From Parvularcula maris (GTDB lineage: Bacteria; Pseudomonadota; Alphaproteobacteria; Caulobacterales; Parvularculaceae), in contig NZ_JANIBC010000002.1 in the NCBI RefSeq assembly GCF_024505085.1, forward strand, positions 62,001 through 126,000: DNA of 64,000 nucleotides, read 5' to 3'. The notes beneath the pieces were generated by a model, which was not told the origin of the DNA, ran no database searches, and was given only the letters and a program-made list of their open reading frames with translations. Numbering within the stretch: the first letter of the stretch is position 1; every line of letters begins with the position of its first letter. Below are positions 27,152 to 37,997 of this stretch, piece by piece. Position numbers and translations under genes: made by a program.

Positions 27152-28183
27152 TTGAACGAGCTGCTCCGTCTCGACACGCCAGCGGGCCTCGCCGCGGCTA
27201 TCATCATCAGCGCGCTGGTGATCGTTGCTGCTGGCACGAGGCTCTCCGGCGTCGCCGACCGTATCGCCGACCGCACGGGCCTCGGCGAGGCCATGGTCGG
27301 CGCTGTTCTTCTCGGTGCCGCCACCTCGCTGCCCGGCCTGATCGTCTCGGTCACGGCTGCGGCGAACGGCTATGCCAGCCTCGCCGTCGCCAACTCCCTG
27401 GGCGGGATCGCCGCGCAGACCTTCTTCCTAGTGGTCGCGGATGCCACCTACCGGCGCGCCAATCTCGAGCACGCCGCCGCCTCTATCGAGAACCTCATCC
27501 AGTCCACCGTGCTGATGGGCTGCCTGGCCCTCTTGGTCATGGCTGCCTCGGCTCCCTCGCTGAGCCTGTTCTCCATCCACCCGATCAGCATCGGTATCTT
27601 CGCCCTCTACCTCTTCGGCCTCAACGTCACCAGGCGGGCACGCCAGCTTCCGGGCTGGAAGCCTCGCCGGACTTCGGAGACTGAGTTCGACGAACCGAAT
27701 GGCGAGAATACGAGAAGCAGCCTATCGTTACTGTTCGCGAGCTTCACCGTCCTCGCCCTGGTCACCGGCGCGGCAGGCTTCGTCGTCGGAAGGGCGGCCG
27801 AGAGCGCCACCTCGATCTACGGACTGGAGGAGAGCGTGGCCGGAGCGTTCCTGGCGGCCATCGTGACCTCCCTCCCCGAACTCGTCACCACCATCGCAGC
27901 GGTAAGAAGAGGCGCTCTGACCTTGGCGGTGGGAGGGATCATCGGCGGCAACGCCTTCGACGTGCTGTTCATCAGCGCGGCCGATATCGCCTATCGGGAG
28001 GGGCCGATCTACGCCGCCATCAGCCGGGACCAGCTCTTCCAGACCGGGCTAGCCCTCACCATGACCGCGGTCCTGCTGATGGGTCTTCTGCGCCGGGAGA
28101 AACACGGGCCAGCCCGCCTCGGCTTCGAGACGGTGCTGATCGGCCTCCTCTACCTCGCAGGCTCCGCCGTCCTCTTCCTGTAG
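27152..28183 (+). CDS. CaCA-family Na+/Ca2+-type cation antiporter
   Basis: An inner-membrane protein of 343 residues with two halves, each with an alpha-repeat that lines the ion site: GAVLLGAATSLPGLIVSVTA near residue 50 and GAFLAAIVTSLPELVTTIAA near residue 230. The second carries the conserved Pro-Glu; in the first the acidic residue is replaced by glycine (SLPGL), so ion selectivity may differ from YrbG or NCX proteins. The start is TTG at 27152, with GGAG nine bases upstream, and gives a short N-terminus before the first helix. About 10 transmembrane segments are seen. Confidence 0.85.
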   Translation: MNELLRLDTPAGLAAAIIISALVIVAAGTRLSGVADRIADRTGLGEAMVGAVLLGAATSLPGLIVSVTAAANGYASLAVANSLGGIAAQTFFLVVADATYRRANLEHAAASIENLIQSTVLMGCLALLVMAASAPSLSLFSIHPISIGIFALYLFGLNVTRRARQLPGWKPRRTSETEFDEPNGENTRSSLSLLFASFTVLALVTGAAGFVVGRAAESATSIYGLEESVAGAFLAAIVTSLPELVTTIAAVRRGALTLAVGGIIGGNAFDVLFISAADIAYREGPIYAAISRDQLFQTGLALTMTAVLLMGLLRREKHGPARLGFETVLIGLLYLAGSAVLFL

Positions 28184-28197
28184 CGGTACGAACCGCG

Positions 28198-28380
28198 CTA
28201 GGTTGAAGGCTGGGCAGGCTGCTCGATCAGATGCTGGCGCATATAGCCGCCGGGCTTGGTCTTGGCGATGCTGAAGTTCATGGCCAGAAGGCCGACGCAG
28301 ACAGCGGCAGCCGCAAACGCGAGACGTGCCCTGACCGGTCGGCGCCGGAAGATGTAGCGGCGCTGCGAAAACGAACCCAT
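28198..28380 (-). CDS. Small single-membrane-helix protein
   Basis: A hypothetical protein of 60 residues starting at the ATG at 28380, which has GGGAGGT five bases upstream. The N-terminus is very basic (SQRRYIFRRRPVRARL), followed by one hydrophobic helix (AFAAAAVCVGLLAMNF) and a short polar tail, so the basic end should be cytoplasmic. It is convergent with the antiporter gene. No known family was recognised. Confidence 0.6.
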   Translation of the reverse strand: MGSFSQRRYIFRRRPVRARLAFAAAAVCVGLLAMNFSIAKTKPGGYMRQHLIEQPAQPST

Positions 28381-28437
28381 GGTGACCTCCCTCACAAGAT
28401 CAGGGAGACACCATCGCAACCTATTGGGGCGAAAGTG

Positions 28438-28461
28438 GGGCAGGGTTGCAGTTCCCTGCCC
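28438..28461 (-). terminator. Hairpin downstream of acetoacetyl-CoA reductase gene
   Basis: A perfect 8-base stem, GGGCAGGG and CCCTGCCC, with an 8-base loop, 17 bases past the reductase stop. There is no T-run, so it may be a weak or Rho-assisted terminator or a transcript-stabilising structure. Confidence 0.4.
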
Positions 28462-28477
28462 GCCTCACCTTCAAGAT

Positions 28478-29203
28478 CTAGGCGGCGATGTACTGGCCGC
28501 CGTTCTGGGTGAGGGTCGCGCCCGTGATGAACCCTGCGTTCTCACCGGCCAAGAAGCTGACCGCCGCGGCAATCTCTTCGGGCTGGCCGAGGCGCCCGAC
28601 GGGGATGCCCGCGACGATGCTGTCCAGCACCTCCTTCTTCATCGCGCCGACCATCTCGGTCTCGATATAGCCGGGCGCGATGGCGTTCACGGTGATCCCC
28701 TTGCGCGCGGTTTCCTGGGCAAGGGCGCGGGTGAAGCCGAGAAGCCCGGCCTTTGCGGCGGAGTAGTTCACCTGCCCGAACTGACCCTTCTGGCCGTTGA
28801 TCGAGCTGATGTTGACGATCCTGCCATAGCCTCGGTCGCGCATGCCGTTGATGAGGGGCCGCGTCATGTAGAAGACGCTGTCGAGATTGGTGGAGACGAC
28901 CTGGCTCCACTGCTCGGCCGTCATCTTGTGGAAGGCGCCGTCGCGCGTGATGCCGGCATTGTTCACCAGCACCGAGACGCCGCCATGATCGCTCTCGATC
29001 TTTCCGATGACCTCCTCGCAGGCCGAAGCGTCGGACACGTCGCACTGATAGGTGGCGACGCCGATCTCGTCGGCGCATTTCTGTGCGGCCTCGGCGTTGC
29101 CGCCATAGATGGCCGCGACGGTCATGCCGTCCTCGCGCAGGCGTTTCGAGATGGCGTAGCCGATACCGCGGGTTCCGCCGGTAACGATGGCAACGTGGCT
29201 CAT
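28478..29203 (-). CDS. phbB: Acetoacetyl-CoA reductase
   Basis: A 241-residue short-chain dehydrogenase that reduces acetoacetyl-CoA to (R)-3-hydroxybutyryl-CoA for polyhydroxybutyrate. The NADP(H) motif is VTGGTRGIGYAI, NNAGITRDG follows, the catalytic Ser-Tyr-Lys appear in ISSINGQKGQFGQVNYSAAK, and PGYIETEM comes next. GQKGQFGQ and TRDGAFHKM are typical of PhbB rather than FabG. No phaA or phaC is in the window, so the rest of the pathway is elsewhere. A ribosome site (GGGAGG) precedes the ATG. Confidence 0.9.
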   Translation of the reverse strand: MSHVAIVTGGTRGIGYAISKRLREDGMTVAAIYGGNAEAAQKCADEIGVATYQCDVSDASACEEVIGKIESDHGGVSVLVNNAGITRDGAFHKMTAEQWSQVVSTNLDSVFYMTRPLINGMRDRGYGRIVNISSINGQKGQFGQVNYSAAKAGLLGFTRALAQETARKGITVNAIAPGYIETEMVGAMKKEVLDSIVAGIPVGRLGQPEEIAAAVSFLAGENAGFITGATLTQNGGQYIAA

Positions 29204-29315
29204 GGGTTTCCTCCCGGAAGGCTTGTTGTTCGAGAAGCCTTAGCGGCCCCCACGCGAGAGACCAGCATCATGCGCAGCCGGAACGGGAGGTGGTCCGCTC
29301 AGTGCGAGGGAGAGC

Positions 29316-29624
29316 CTAGTTCAGCGGTCGATCGTGATCTGGGGCAGCCTTGCCGCCCGCGGCGCTGGGCCGTCCGACCTGCTCCCCGCGGCGCATGGCG
29401 GATCGCTCGCTTTCCCGCTGCACCTCTTCGAGGATCTCCTCGTCGCGTTCGGCCAGGCTCGCCTTCAGCCGGTCGCGCTCTTGCTCGATGCAGCGCTGAG
29501 CCGCCTCCTCCGAGACATCCCGGCAGCGGTCATAAGCCTCCGCCTCCACGTAGCGCCCGGTGCTGGTGCAGGCTGCGGACATCAGGAAGACGGAGAGAAG
29601 AACGAGGCGCATGACAAAGAGCAT
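29316..29624 (-). CDS. Small lipoprotein with charged helical tail
   Basis: A 102-residue (or 98 from the ATG at 29612) protein with a signal peptide and lipobox (LLSVFLMSAACTST). The mature part is short and highly charged, rich in Glu, Arg and Ala (EEAAQRCIEQERDRLKASLA), and should be a helix or coiled coil, with two further cysteines. No family recognised. Both start codons lack a good ribosome site, so the exact start is uncertain. Confidence 0.55.
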   Translation of the reverse strand: MLFVMRLVLLSVFLMSAACTSTGRYVEAEAYDRCRDVSEEAAQRCIEQERDRLKASLAERDEEILEEVQRESERSAMRRGEQVGRPSAAGGKAAPDHDRPLN

Positions 29625-29795
29625 ATCGGCTACACCCAGACGACGCTAGCTGAAAAAAAGTGAGCTTTCAGGCGCGTAGGAACAGCAGTCGCCCGGCTTG
29701 TCTATGAGGACGAAGCCGACCTTTACGGATGGGTTACCATAGGTTAGGCGGCAAACACGGTTTCGTGAACCGTCGCAAACCCTGGGGGGAACAGG

Positions 29796-30461
29796 ATGAA
29801 AAAGATGATCGCGCTCGCAGTGAGCGCTGTAGCAGCACTTGGTGCCGCCAACGCTGCCGTCGTGATCGGCGCCGATGCCGATACGTTCGTGCGCAACGGC
29901 TCCGACTCGGACGAAAACTACGGCAGCCTGCAGAACCTGCTGGTCAAGCGCCAGGGAGCGCCGAACTTCGAGCGGGAGGCTTTTGTCCGCTTCGATCTGT
30001 CGAACTTCAGCGGCAGCTTCATCGGTGCCGTTCTCGGCCTGACCCAGACCAACGACAACGACCAGCAGATCCGCGTCTTCGGCCTCAACGACGGCCGCGA
30101 CGGCTGGGACGAGAGCACCGTGACCTGGGACAGCTCCGGCGCCCTCCGCGACCGTTCGCTGGCCACCGATCTTGGCACCATCGACCTTACCCAGGGCGGC
30201 ACCGGCGATGCGCTGACGCTTTCGGGCACGGCACTGGAGACCTTCCTTGCCAACAATATTGGCATGGATGGACTCGTGACCTTCCTCCTCGTCAGTACAC
30301 GCGGTAGCGATACCCAGCCTGCCATCGTGCGCGCACGCGAGAACATTCTCGGCGGCGGTCCCACCCTGGCGCTGGACGGCACGGTCCCCGTTCCGGCAGC
30401 AGCGCTTCTCTTCGCCCCGGTCGCAGGCATCGCAGCCCTGCGCCGTCGCCGCGCGAAGTAA
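29796..30461 (+). CDS. DNRLRE-domain secreted protein with VPxPA/PEP-CTERM-type anchor
   Basis: A 221-residue exported protein. A signal peptide (MKKMIALAVSAVAALGAANA) precedes a DNRLRE-type beta-sandwich (ADADTFVRNGSDSDENYGS, then RFDLSNFSGSFIGAV and WDESTVTW). The C-terminus is a sorting tag: VPVPAAALLFAPVAGIAAL, a short hydrophobic helix, then RRRRAK. This is the layout of VPLPA/PEP-CTERM substrates processed by exosortases. No exosortase is in the window. The ribosome site is a run of G before the ATG (GGGGGGAACAGG). A strong terminator follows. Confidence 0.82.
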   Translation: MKKMIALAVSAVAALGAANAAVVIGADADTFVRNGSDSDENYGSLQNLLVKRQGAPNFEREAFVRFDLSNFSGSFIGAVLGLTQTNDNDQQIRVFGLNDGRDGWDESTVTWDSSGALRDRSLATDLGTIDLTQGGTGDALTLSGTALETFLANNIGMDGLVTFLLVSTRGSDTQPAIVRARENILGGGPTLALDGTVPVPAAALLFAPVAGIAALRRRRAK

Positions 30462-30483
30462 CGCTTTTTGTACTGAGTAAAAG

Positions 30484-30510
30484 AAAGGTGGGCCTCGGCC
30501 CACCTTTTTT
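30484..30510 (+). terminator. Rho-independent terminator after the DNRLRE CTERM gene
   Basis: An 11-base perfect inverted repeat, AAAGGTGGGCC and GGCCCACCTTT, followed by a T-run (six T at 30505-30510). The stem is 23 bases after the stop codon and may also help end the convergent ChaN-like gene. Confidence 0.88.
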
Positions 30511-30530
30511 CGTTTTAAGCCCCCGGCTGG

Positions 30531-31412
30531 CTACTCTTGAACGACCGGAGGCGAGGCGGTTACTTCGCCCACGAAGTAGTAGCCATCGAAACGACCCTCA
30601 TCCACGCCGCCCTCGACTAGCGTGATGGAGGGTGCCGTAGCCCCCTCCGGCAGTAACCGGCTCTGACGGACAGGTTTGACACCGCCGTTGACCCAAGCTT
30701 CGCCGCCGGAGGTCATGCTGACCAGGGTCACCGTGCCCTCGGGTAACAGCATGGCTGCGTTGTCCGTATCGCCCAGAAAATCGAAGCGCGTCTTGCTGGC
30801 ATGAATGCTGCCGACGAGCACGACGGCGCGGTCATAATCATCCGTGAACGCAGCATCAAGCTCTTCGGCCATGCGAGCGTCACGGACTCTCTGAAGGGCA
30901 TGGGGCGGTAGGTTCTGATACCACGCGACGACTTCCTCCTGGGGAGCATCGACAGGACCATTGAGGTCACGCATCACATCGAAATCGTCGAAGAAAACGA
31001 GATCGACGCCGTCCATCTTGTCCAAAGCCAGGAGGAGGCCCAGCATAGCCTCACTGCCCCGGCCGTCGCTAGCGTAGAGCCGCCAAGTGGGGGCCATCGC
31101 CTCCTTGATCGCAGCTCCAGGGTCTTCCGACGCCAGGGCAGCCTCCACTGCAGCAGCATCGCCGGGCTGAAACTCAAGACCCACCAAGGTCCTGCCGCCC
31201 CGAGCGGATACGGCGCACACATAGCTTTCGAACAGGTCCGGTATCTCTTCGGTGCCGTGGCTCTCACCGAAGAGCAGGAACTGCCCTTCGGCCGCCTCCG
31301 CGACCTCCTGCCAACCGTCAGGCGCGTTGCAGGCACTCGCCGACCGGTCTTCGGTCGTGGCACAGGCCGAAAGCAGCACGGACAGCCCAGCTATCCCCAT
31401 CCATAGACGCAC
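30531..31412 (-). CDS. ChaN/erythromycin-esterase-like lipoprotein
   Basis: A 293-residue protein with a lipoprotein signal (LSVLLSACATTE). LLFGESHGTEEIPDLFES near residue 45 matches the G-E-x-H-G motif of the EreA/ChaN/TraB-like fold; HAS in VGSIHASKTRFDFLG comes near residue 200. The region between is mostly helical. ChaN proteins are suspected heme-binding lipoproteins, but no enzyme activity can be inferred here. It stands alone, convergent with the DNRLRE CTERM gene and upstream of the lon terminator. Confidence 0.72.
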   Translation of the reverse strand: MRLWMGIAGLSVLLSACATTEDRSASACNAPDGWQEVAEAAEGQFLLFGESHGTEEIPDLFESYVCAVSARGGRTLVGLEFQPGDAAAVEAALASEDPGAAIKEAMAPTWRLYASDGRGSEAMLGLLLALDKMDGVDLVFFDDFDVMRDLNGPVDAPQEEVVAWYQNLPPHALQRVRDARMAEELDAAFTDDYDRAVVLVGSIHASKTRFDFLGDTDNAAMLLPEGTVTLVSMTSGGEAWVNGGVKPVRQSRLLPEGATAPSITLVEGGVDEGRFDGYYFVGEVTASPPVVQE

Positions 31413-31493
31413 GGCATATTCCTCCTCATCGCCCTGAGAACGATAGGCAGGAGCACTGGGCTGTCAACGCAGTAAAGCTGTGTGTGCGTTTAC

Positions 31494-31520
31494 AAAAAAG
31501 GCGGGCCGAAGCCCGCCTTT
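31494..31520 (-). terminator. Rho-independent terminator after lon
   Basis: A 10-base perfect stem (AAAGGCGGGC and GCCCGCCTTT) with loop CGAA; the run of six A at 31494-31499 supplies the T-tail for leftward transcription. It lies seven bases beyond the lon stop. Confidence 0.9.
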
Positions 31521-31526
31521 CGATTG

Positions 31527-33941
<2,415 letters not shown>

Positions 33942-34364
33942 GAAGAACTCCTTTCGGCAGTCTTCCGGGAAGGCCGCCCGGAACATGATAGGCGCGGCCT
34001 CGCCACCGCTGCGCCCGGAATAGAACTCACACAACGGTCTCAACGATGTCGGGTGCCGGGACGTTCCTTACAAGCGCTGCTTTACCACAGCACGGATGAC
34101 GGAAGCGTCACCTTTGATCTCACGGCGCGCGGCGCCTCCGATGGGGCGAGCCATACGGCTCGGGACCGCAGTCGCGGCCCTTTCCGCGGCTAGGTTGGTC
34201 GGTTGGGAAGCTGGAATTCATGGGTGCGCTCGCTTTCAGACGCTTTCCCACGGCTTGTCCGTGGGACCCATCTCCTTGGGCTCGAAAAGAGAGCCAATGC
34301 TGGAGTTGGGTCCTACGAACGTCGCTGCGCGCCGCCGTAGGAAAGCGCCGAAATGGGGACGAAC
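33942..34364. other. 423-base intergenic region with lon promoter area and repeat element
   Basis: No gene is seen. The right half (about 34180-34345) holds an inverted-repeat element whose core at 34244-34271 recurs, inverted, at 50271-50298. The left part should hold the lon promoter; no convincing heat-shock promoter could be read. Confidence 0.6.
34244..34271. repeat. Family B dispersed palindromic repeat, copy 1
   Basis: The core contains a hairpin with arms CCCACGG and CCGTGGG, then ACCCAT. The same 28 bases occur in reverse complement at 50271-50298 with one mismatch. A further hairpin lies nearby (TCCTACG at 34311 with CGTAGGA ending at 34342). Confidence 0.75.
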
Positions 34365-35696
34365 CTAACCCGCCTGTGCCCGCTCCCAGTCCTTCGGCAG
34401 GAGCTTCGCCGAGACCGCGAACAGCACCACTGCCAGCACCCACGGCACGGAGAGCGTCCAGAGCGCCATGCGTAGCGCCTCGAGCTGGCTGAGATTGGTT
34501 GCGGCGAACCGGTCCCAGATCCAGCCCGTATAGGTCGGCCCGCCGCCTAGGGCGATCAGGTTGAGAACGAAGAAGAAGACCGCCGTCGAGGTCGCCCTCA
34601 CCGAGACCCCGGCCAGGTTCTGCGCCACCGAGAAGCTCGGCCCGAGATAGAAGCCGAGGAAGAAGATATGCGCCGACAAAAGCGCGAAGAAGACAAACGC
34701 CGAGCCTGTCATCCAGGCCAGCGCGATGGCGAGCGCGGCGATGCCGATGGTGACCGCCGGGACGAGGCCGTAGGCGCCTACGCTGCGTTTGCCGAAATGG
34801 TCGGCGACGACCCCGCCCAGATACGTCCCCCCGGCGTAGAAGATGGCGTTGCCGACGCCGAGCCCGATCAGCAGCCAGAAGAGCGGCAGCTCGGAGAACA
34901 TGCCCGCCATCTGGTTCGGCACGCCGACGATATAGGCCATGACGAAGTTCGACACCGAGTAGGAGCCGAAGCTCGCAAACGCCACGCCGAACGCCATGGT
35001 CCAGTAGCTCGGCACCTTGGCGAGGCGCGAGAGCCCCTCCTTGAAGGTCAGCTTCTCCACCTTGGCACCGGCATCGAGGCGCCCCCGCTCGGGCTCCGGT
35101 ACCAGCCGCTTGACCAGGAAAGCGAAGGGCAGGCCCACCGCCCCCACCACCACGAAGGCCGTGCGCCACTCCACCGTGCCGCCCGACACGAAGAACGCGT
35201 TGACGAAGTAGGCGAACATGATGCCGAAGGGGATGCCGAGCGAGTAGGTCGCCAGCGCCTTGCCCCGCTCCTTCGGCGCGTAGAGGTCGGAGAGAAGCGA
35301 GTGGCTAGGCGGCGAGCAGCCCGCCTCCCCCACCGCCACGCCGATGCGCAGGAGCGCCAGGGCGAAGAAGCCGCCCGCAAAGCCCGTGAGCATGGTGAAG
35401 AAGCTCCAGGTCGCAAGGCTCAGCGCGATGATCGTCACCCGGTCGAAGGTGATCGAGAACGATCCGAACTTCATGGTTCTGGTGTTGTCGACCAATCCTG
35501 CCAGCGGGATGCCGACAAAGGTGTAGAACACCGCGAAGACCGCGCCCGTCAGGAGGCCGATCTGTGTGCCCGTCAGCCCCAGATCGCCCTGGATAAAGGG
35601 TGCCAGCACGCCCAGGATCTGGCGGTCGATGAAGTTGAAGGCATAGACCACGGTGAGGAGGCCGAGCACGGCCCCCCGGTTCTGCAATTTCGCCAC
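34365..35696 (-). CDS. MFS transporter (spinster-like)
   Basis: A 443-residue inner-membrane protein with about 12 transmembrane helices. YAFNFIDRQILGVLAPFIQ at the N-terminus and VGEAGCSPPSHSLLSDLYAP near residue 100 are typical of the spinster-like branch of the major facilitator superfamily common in alphaproteobacteria. RERGKAL-like motif A is present as APKERGKAL. Substrate unknown. It is transcribed away from the DUF6869-like gene, and the repeat element follows its 3' end. Confidence 0.85.
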   Translation of the reverse strand: MAKLQNRGAVLGLLTVVYAFNFIDRQILGVLAPFIQGDLGLTGTQIGLLTGAVFAVFYTFVGIPLAGLVDNTRTMKFGSFSITFDRVTIIALSLATWSFFTMLTGFAGGFFALALLRIGVAVGEAGCSPPSHSLLSDLYAPKERGKALATYSLGIPFGIMFAYFVNAFFVSGGTVEWRTAFVVVGAVGLPFAFLVKRLVPEPERGRLDAGAKVEKLTFKEGLSRLAKVPSYWTMAFGVAFASFGSYSVSNFVMAYIVGVPNQMAGMFSELPLFWLLIGLGVGNAIFYAGGTYLGGVVADHFGKRSVGAYGLVPAVTIGIAALAIALAWMTGSAFVFFALLSAHIFFLGFYLGPSFSVAQNLAGVSVRATSTAVFFFVLNLIALGGGPTYTGWIWDRFAATNLSQLEALRMALWTLSVPWVLAVVLFAVSAKLLPKDWERAQAG

Positions 35697-35792
35697 GCGC
35701 CCTGCCCTCCCGGCTTTCGTTTTGCGCGAGCCTGCCTAGTGTCGCAGCCGAGGACAAGAACGAAGCGCCACCACTGGTGCAGAAAGGTGGGT

Positions 35793-36269
35793 ATGGCCTT
35801 TGCCGATAGAGCCGATCAGCTCGCGACCGATTGGGCCGCGGCCCTCGACGACCGCGCGCCGATCAGCGACGAGGTCCTGCGCGACGCCGCCCTCGTCAGC
35901 TTCCTCACCAAGCCGGACGTCCAGTGGCGCTTCATCCGCCGCTGCCTGGAAGAGGCCCGGACCGACTACACGCTGGTGCATATCGGCGCCGGTCCGCTGG
36001 AGCATCTCCTCGCCAAGGAAGGTGCCGCCTTCATTGGTCAGGTGGAGCTTCTGGCCGCCAATAGCGAGCGGTTCGGGCTCGCTCTGCACGGCTGCGCCCG
36101 TAACAAGATCGAGGAAGAGGTATGGCAGCGCGTGCTGGCGGCTAGAGCTGCGGTCGAAGAGCCGGTATGGCTGGACGCGATCTTTCGCACCTCCCATGAC
36201 ATTCGCATAGAAGTAGAGAAGCTGGCCCTCGCATACCTCAAGGAGGTGAGGGACAGACGGCGTTCTTGA
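35793..36269 (+). CDS. DUF6869-like protein
   Basis: A soluble 158-residue protein. Homology starts at MAFADRADQLATDWAAALDD; the frame is open further upstream but only as the antisense of the MFS gene. It has a helical N-terminal part (AALVSFLTKPDVQWRFIRRC) and the stretch HIGAGPLEHLLAKEGAAFIG, recalled as characteristic of DUF6869 (a small family of unknown function). AGGTGG lies before the ATG. It is divergent from the MFS gene. Confidence 0.7.
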   Translation: MAFADRADQLATDWAAALDDRAPISDEVLRDAALVSFLTKPDVQWRFIRRCLEEARTDYTLVHIGAGPLEHLLAKEGAAFIGQVELLAANSERFGLALHGCARNKIEEEVWQRVLAARAAVEEPVWLDAIFRTSHDIRIEVEKLALAYLKEVRDRRRS

Positions 36270-36324
36270 CGACAGATGGCGCTTCCGACGAAGGCCTGAC
36301 ATCAGAAACGAAGAGGAGAGACCC

Positions 36325-37320
36325 ATGCGCGCACTGATGTCCGTGACCCCCGGCGGGCCGGAAACGCTCGAGCTCCGCGAGATGGAGACCCCTGTCCCCG
36401 GCAAGGGGCAGGCGCTGGTCCGCATCCACGCGGCGGGCTGCAACTTCCCCGACACGCTGATCATCAAGGACCTCTACCAGTTCAAGCCCAAGCGCCCCTT
36501 CGCCCCCGGCGGCGAGGCGGCCGGGGTGGTCGAGGCCGTCGGCGAGGGCGCGGACGAGAGGCTCGTCGGCCAGCGAGTCGCCACCTCCGTCGGTGCGTTC
36601 GGCGGCTACGCCACCCACGCCCTGGTGGATGCGGGCATGGTCATGCCGATCCCCGAAGAGCTGCCCTTCGACGTCGCGGCGGGCTTCATCATGACCTACG
36701 GCACGAGCTACTACGCGCTCAAGGACCGGGCGAAGCTTCAGCGCGGCGAGACCCTGGTGGTGCTAGGCGCGGCAGGCGGCGTAGGCTCGGCAGCGGTCGA
36801 GCTAGGCAAGGCCATGGGCGCGAAGGTCGTCGCCTGCGTCAGCTCCGAGAGCAAAGCCAAGTTCTGCAGGGCCCTCGGCGCCGACGAGACCATCGTCTAC
36901 CCCCGCGAGCTGGACCGCGATGCATCGAAGCTCCTCGCGGGCGCCATCAAGGAGAAGACCGGCGGCGGCGCGGACGTGCTCTACGACCCCGTGGGCGGCG
37001 CCTATTGCGAGCCCGCCCTGCGCGCTATGGCGTGGGAGGGGCGCTACCTAGTGGTCGGCTTCCCGGCGGGCATTCCGAACCCGCCGCTCAACCTCACCCT
37101 CCTCAAGAGCTGCCAGATCATGGGCGTCTTCTGGGGCGCCGCCGTGATGCGCGACCCCGCAGGTCACGCTCAGAACATGGGCGAGATCACCACCATGATG
37201 AAGGAGGGCACGCTGAAGCCGCGCATCACCAAGACCTTCCCGCTCGAAGAAGGCGCCGAGGCGCTGAAGCTCCTCGAAGGCCGCGAGGCGACGGGGAAGA
37301 TCGTCCTGACGATGGGTTAG
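36325..37320 (+). CDS. NADPH:quinone oxidoreductase (zinc-free MDR family)
   Basis: A 331-residue medium-chain dehydrogenase/reductase. The GroES-like N-terminal half has PGGEAAGVVEAVGEGAD; the Rossmann motif is VVLGAAGGVGSAAVELGKAMG near residue 150, and YDPVGGAYCEPALRAM follows. No zinc-binding cysteine cluster is seen, so it fits the quinone-oxidoreductase/enoyl-reductase branch. A good AGGAG site precedes the ATG. It is convergent with the MaoC gene; both could act on acyl or quinone substrates, but no pathway is clear. Confidence 0.88.
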   Translation: MRALMSVTPGGPETLELREMETPVPGKGQALVRIHAAGCNFPDTLIIKDLYQFKPKRPFAPGGEAAGVVEAVGEGADERLVGQRVATSVGAFGGYATHALVDAGMVMPIPEELPFDVAAGFIMTYGTSYYALKDRAKLQRGETLVVLGAAGGVGSAAVELGKAMGAKVVACVSSESKAKFCRALGADETIVYPRELDRDASKLLAGAIKEKTGGGADVLYDPVGGAYCEPALRAMAWEGRYLVVGFPAGIPNPPLNLTLLKSCQIMGVFWGAAVMRDPAGHAQNMGEITTMMKEGTLKPRITKTFPLEEGAEALKLLEGREATGKIVLTMG

Positions 37321-37332
37321 CGGGCCAAGCCC

Positions 37333-37791
37333 CTAACCCACCATCTGCATGGTCACCCACTCCGCCACGAGCGCGGCCTTAGGCTCGCCCTCGATCTCGA
37401 CCTCGACTTTGTAGGTCAGCACATGGGTGCCGGGGCGGGGCTCCTTGTGAGCGTCGAGGACGAAGTGTCCTCGCACGCGCTTGCCCGCACGAACCGGGTT
37501 GAGGAAGCGGACCTTGTTGAAACCGTAGTTCACCCCCGCGGTGATGCCTTCGAGGACGAACGTGGTCTCGCTGGCGAGCTTCGACAGCATGGAGAGCGTC
37601 AGGAAACCGTGGGCGATGGTGCCGCCGAAGGGGGTCGCCTTGGCCGCTTCCTCGTCCACATGGATGAACTGGTGATCCTCGGTGACGTCGGCGAAGGCGT
37701 TGATTCGCTGCTGGTCGATCAGCACCCAGTCCGAGGTCAGGCGTGTGTTGCCAATTTGCGACATGAGGCTATCGACTGTGACTGAGTTCAT
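37333..37791 (-). CDS. MaoC-type (R)-enoyl-CoA hydratase
   Basis: A 152-residue hot-dog-fold protein that probably adds water to enoyl-CoA. The hydratase motif with the catalytic Asp and His is visible in FADVTEDHQFIHVDEEAA and the FGGTIAHGFLTLSML stretch follows. The length matches NodN/MaoC small dehydratases. Such enzymes can link beta-oxidation to PHB, and phbB lies 8 kb away, but there is no direct operon link. Confidence 0.88.
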   Translation of the reverse strand: MNSVTVDSLMSQIGNTRLTSDWVLIDQQRINAFADVTEDHQFIHVDEEAAKATPFGGTIAHGFLTLSMLSKLASETTFVLEGITAGVNYGFNKVRFLNPVRAGKRVRGHFVLDAHKEPRPGTHVLTYKVEVEIEGEPKAALVAEWVTMQMVG

Positions 37792-37997
37792 AGCAACGCC
37801 CTTTCAAGGCCAGCGGTTTCGGGTATGGATTAAGATAAACGCAACGCCGTCGTTCGGGGTCTAGGGTGCATTTAGTCCTCCGCACAACACCAGGCGGCGC
37901 TGGGTCTTAACGGGCTCTCAAGGTCCGTGAAACAAACCGGTCCCGTCATAAGCGGGCACGAAACTGTGTCCGCAGCGGCACTCTAGGGAGGAATACC

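Noticed and set aside
33942-34100. Heat-shock (sigma-32) promoter for lon
   Set aside because: Only a CTTGTA-like -35 with a poor -10 can be found on the minus strand; not convincing enough to list.
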